NCBI GenBank assembly: GCA_030633225.1
Contig: DAOVTF010000080.1
Span: 1-7,916 of the forward strand
Direction of reading: 5' to 3'
Origin: Flavobacteriaceae bacterium
Lineage (GTDB): Bacteria; Bacteroidota; Bacteroidia; Flavobacteriales; Flavobacteriaceae
Length of the DNA: 7,916 nt
Shown here: positions 5,430 to 7,916 of the stretch, piece after piece
Numbering within the stretch: position 1 is the stretch's first letter
Layout of the letters: every line of letters begins with the position of its first letter
The notes under the pieces: generated by a model
Told to the model about the DNA's origin: nothing
Seen by the model: the letters and a program-made list of their open reading frames with translations, nothing else
Database searches by the model: none
Position numbers and translations under genes: made by a program

Positions 5430-7915
5430 GTGTTATTTTCATCATTATCATCAGTTTTTGTAGTTTCATCTACTATTTCATCAGTCTCTTCCATATCATC
5501 ATCTTCATGCATTACTTTAGCAACGGCTGCTATAGAATCAGAATCTTTAATATTAATCAATTTAACACCTTGCGTCGCTCTACCCATAACACGAAGATCA
5601 GAAACTGCCATTCTAATTGTAATACCTGACTTATTAATAATCATTAAATCATCTTGATCAGTTACATTTTTAATAGCAACTAATTCACCTGTTTTATCAG
5701 TAATATTAATTGTTTTAACACCTTTACCTCCTCTATTAGTAATTCGGTAAGCATCTAAACTAGAGCGTTTTCCGTAACCCTTTTCAGAAACAACCAAAAT
5801 ATCACTTTCTTCATCAGCAATTGAAACCATTCCAATTACTTCATCTTTATCATCTCTTAGTCTAATACCTCTAACACCAGAAGCATTTCTTCCCATCGGT
5901 CGAGTTTTACTTTCTTCAAAACGAATAGATTTACCTGATTTAGCTGCAATCATAATCTGACTTTCACCATTTGTTAATTTCGCTTCTAATAGTTCATCAC
6001 CTTCTTTAATGGTAATTGCGTTAATTCCGTTAGTTCTTGGTCTTGAATATTGCTCTAATGAAGTTTTTTTGGTTTGCCCCTTTTTGGTTACCATTACAAC
6101 ATAATTACTATTTACATAGTCTTCATTTTTTAAATCTTGCGTAACTAAAAATGCTTTTACTTTATCATCATTTTCAATGTTGATCAAGTTTTGAATAGCT
6201 CTTCCTTTAGAGGTTTTATTTCCTTCCGGAATTTCATATACTCTCATCCAAAATACTTTACCCTTTTGAGTAAAGAATAGCATATATTGATGGTTTGTAC
6301 CAACAAACAAATGTTCTAAGAAGTCTTCATTTCTTGTAGCAACTCCTTTTTGACCTCTACCACCTCTATTTTGAGTTTTATATTCTGAAAGATCTGTTCG
6401 TTTTATATATCCTGCATGTGAAATTGTTACAACCACTTTAGAATCAGGAATCATGTCTTCAATATTCAATTCGCCACCGGCATATTCAATAATTGATCTT
6501 CGCTCATCTCCATACTTATTTTTGATCTCTAAAAGTTCTTCTTTAATAATTTTCATTCTTCTAGGTTCACTATCAAGAATATCTTTTAGATCTTCAATCC
6601 ATTTCATTATTTCTTCATATTCATCTCTTAGTTTATCTTGCTCTAGACCAGTAAGCTGACGTAGACGCATTTCAACTATAGCTTTAGCTTGAATTTCAGA
6701 AAGATCAAAACGTTCAATCAATTTATTTCTTGCTTCATCTGCATTGTTTGAAGCACGAATTAACTTGATTACTTCATCAATATTATCACTTGCAATAATT
6801 AATCCTTCTAAAATATGTGCACGCGCTTCTGCTTTTTGAAGTTCATATTTAGTTCTTCTTACAATTACTTCATGACGGTGATTCACAAAATGTTTAATCA
6901 AATCTTTCAGATTAAGCATTTCTGGTTTACCATTAACTAAAGCAATATTATTTACACTAAAAGAAGTTTGTAAAGCCGTGTATTTATATAATTTATTTAA
7001 TACGATATTTGGTATTGCATCACGTTTTAATACATAAACTATTCTTCTACCTTTTCTACTAGTTTCATCTCGAATTGTAGAAATTCCATCAATTTTTTTA
7101 TCATTGATAAGATCTACTGTTTTCTTTAACAAATCGGCCCCATTCACTTGATATGGCAACTCGGTAACAACTATACATTCTCTACCACTAACTTCTTCAA
7201 AATTAGCTTTTGCACGCATTACAATTCTACCCCTACCGGTTAAAAAAGCATTCCTAACACCTTCATAACCATAAATGGTTCCTCCGGTTGGAAAATCAGG
7301 AGCTTTAATATGCTCCATTAATTCTTCGATCTCTATCTCATTATTTTCGATATATGCAACGGTACCATCAATAACTTCACTTAAATTATGAGGTGCCATA
7401 TTAGTAGCCATACCAACGGCAATTCCAGAAGCACCATTAACCAATAAACTTGGTATCCTGGTTGGTAAAACAACAGGCTCTTGAAGAGTGTCATCAAAAT
7501 TTAAACGATGATCAACAGTATCTTTCTCAATATCAGCAAGCATATCTTCTGATATCTTCCTCATTCTCACCTCTGTATAACGCATTGCCGCAGGACTGTC
7601 ACCATCTGGTGAACCAAAATTTCCTTGTCCATCAACCAATTCATAACGCATGCTCCAATCTTGAGCCATTCTCACCATGGCATCATAAACTGATGTATCT
7701 CCATGAGGATGATATTTACCCAAAACTTCTCCAACAACTCTAGCCGATTTTTTATGAGCACCAGTTGCTTTTATCCCTAATTCATGCATCCCAAATAACA
7801 CTCTTCTATGCACAGGTTTTAAACCATCTCTTACATCGGGTAATGCACGTGAAACTATTACAGACATTGAATAATCAATGTATGCAGACTTCATTTCATC
7901 TTCAATATTAATAGG
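5417..7915 (-). CDS. gyrA: DNA gyrase subunit A, 5' end cut by window edge
   Basis: 832 residues visible plus stop. The frame is open through the window edge: seven codons (PINIEDE) precede the first internal Met at 7894, matching the conserved GyrA N-terminus, so that Met is not the start and only about ten residues are missing. Numbering from that Met (E. coli = +16), the winged-helix domain has [10 protein letters not shown] (62-71) and catalytic Tyr106 in AAMRYTEVR, equivalent to Tyr122. The tower and coiled-coil helices follow to about 470. The C-terminal six-bladed pinwheel begins near 486 and carries the GyrA box QNRGGRG (508-514), which marks gyrase rather than ParC, with blade repeats near 538, 598, 647, 699 and 750. 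The tail (797-825) is acidic, with 15 Asp/Glu in 29 residues. GyrA pairs with GyrB in an A2B2 enzyme introducing negative supercoils using ATP. The TPR gene follows 45 bp downstream. Confidence 0.98.
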   Translation of the reverse strand, partial: PINIEDEMKSAYIDYSMSVIVSRALPDVRDGLKPVHRRVLFGMHELGIKATGAHKKSARVVGEVLGKYHPHGDTSVYDAMVRMAQDWSMRYELVDGQGNFGSPDGDSPAAMRYTEVRMRKISEDMLADIEKDTVDHRLNFDDTLQEPVVLPTRIPSLLVNGASGIAVGMATNMAPHNLSEVIDGTVAYIENNEIEIEELMEHIKAPDFPTGGTIYGYEGVRNAFLTGRGRIVMRAKANFEEVSGRECIVVTELPYQVNGADLLKKTVDLINDKKIDGISTIRDETSRKGRRIVYVLKRDAIPNIVLNKLYKYTALQTSFSVNNIALVNGKPEMLNLKDLIKHFVNHRHEVIVRRTKYELQKAEARAHILEGLIIASDNIDEVIKLIRASNNADEARNKLIERFDLSEIQAKAIVEMRLRQLTGLEQDKLRDEYEEIMKWIEDLKDILDSEPRRMKIIKEELLEIKNKYGDERRSIIEYAGGELNIEDMIPDSKVVVTISHAGYIKRTDLSEYKTQNRGGRGQKGVATRNEDFLEHLFVGTNHQYMLFFTQKGKVFWMRVYEIPEGNKTSKGRAIQNLINIENDDKVKAFLVTQDLKNEDYVNSNYVVMVTKKGQTKKTSLEQYSRPRTNGINAITIKEGDELLEAKLTNGESQIMIAAKSGKSIRFEESKTRPMGRNASGVRGIRLRDDKDEVIGMVSIADEESDILVVSEKGYGKRSSLDAYRITNRGGKGVKTINITDKTGELVAIKNVTDQDDLMIINKSGITIRMAVSDLRVMGRATQGVKLINIKDSDSIAAVAKVMHEDDDMEETDEIVDETTKTDDNDENNTQND

Positions 7916-7916
7916 A

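Noticed and set aside
5426..5657. Two overlapping plus-strand frames opposite the gyrA 3' end
   Set aside because: They arise from the Asp/Glu-rich tail codons read backwards, giving Ser- and Ile-rich low-complexity peptides.
6453..6659. Plus-strand Ser-rich frame opposite the gyrA tower region
   Set aside because: It is antisense to conserved GyrA coiled-coil sequence and has no start context or domain.
7450..7743. Plus-strand 97-codon frame opposite the gyrA active-site region
   Set aside because: It is antisense to the most conserved part of GyrA; its Gln/His-rich composition is a by-product of the reverse strand.
7892..7894. ATG at 7894-7892 as the true gyrA start
   Set aside because: The upstream in-frame codons encode PINIEDE, part of the conserved GyrA N-terminus, and no stop intervenes before the window edge.
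5417..7915. ParC (topoisomerase IV subunit A) instead of GyrA
   Set aside because: A canonical GyrA box, a full set of six C-terminal blade repeats and an acidic tail are present, which fits GyrA.

Overview
The window is about 7.9 kb of AT-rich chromosomal DNA, most likely from a member of the Bacteroidota, class Flavobacteriia. Four things point there. The GyrA sequence has flavobacterial features (GyrA box QNRGGRG, and an N-terminus reading [12 protein letters not shown]). Leaders lack clear Shine-Dalgarno sequences and start in AT-rich DNA. There are loose matches to the Bacteroidota -7 promoter motif TAnnTTTG. The left-edge gene encodes a protein of the type seen at the N-terminus of Bacteroidota 7TM-HD phosphohydrolases. 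I assign no species.

Layout, left to right. (1) Bases 1-455, minus strand: the N-terminal 151 residues of a membrane HD-family (PgpH-like) protein, cut by the window edge. (2) Bases 502-1878, minus strand: an FAD/NAD(P)-dependent oxidoreductase of the adrenodoxin-reductase/GltD fold, 46 bp upstream of gene 1 and probably co-transcribed with it. (3) A 165-bp divergent intergenic region with a perfect 6+6 bp inverted repeat. (4) Bases 2044-3225, plus strand: an acetyl-CoA acetyltransferase that resembles mitochondrial ACAT1 (T2) more than the classical Zoogloea-type enzyme. (5) Bases 3284-4054, plus strand: a signal-less SH3b + NlpC/P60 peptidase of the dipeptidyl-peptidase VI/YkfC type, probably co-transcribed with the thiolase. 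(6) A strong bidirectional terminator hairpin between convergent genes. (7) Bases 4106-5371, minus strand: a secreted TPR protein. (8) Bases 5417-7915, minus strand: gyrA, missing only its first few codons, 45 bp upstream of the TPR gene.

The genes form three transcription units: oxidoreductase to HD protein (leftward), thiolase to NlpC peptidase (rightward), and gyrA to TPR protein (leftward). Apart from gyrase the products have unrelated roles: CoA metabolism, peptidoglycan peptide recycling, probable c-di-AMP turnover, redox, and a periplasmic scaffold. The window is about 95% coding with no gene-free stretch over 165 bp. I saw no tRNA, rRNA, CRISPR array, insertion sequence, phage gene or toxin-antitoxin pair. 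It reads as an ordinary core-genome segment. I did not find a new multi-gene system. The points worth a second look are residue-level features of the thiolase, GyrA and the oxidoreductase, and the inverted repeat between the divergent genes.
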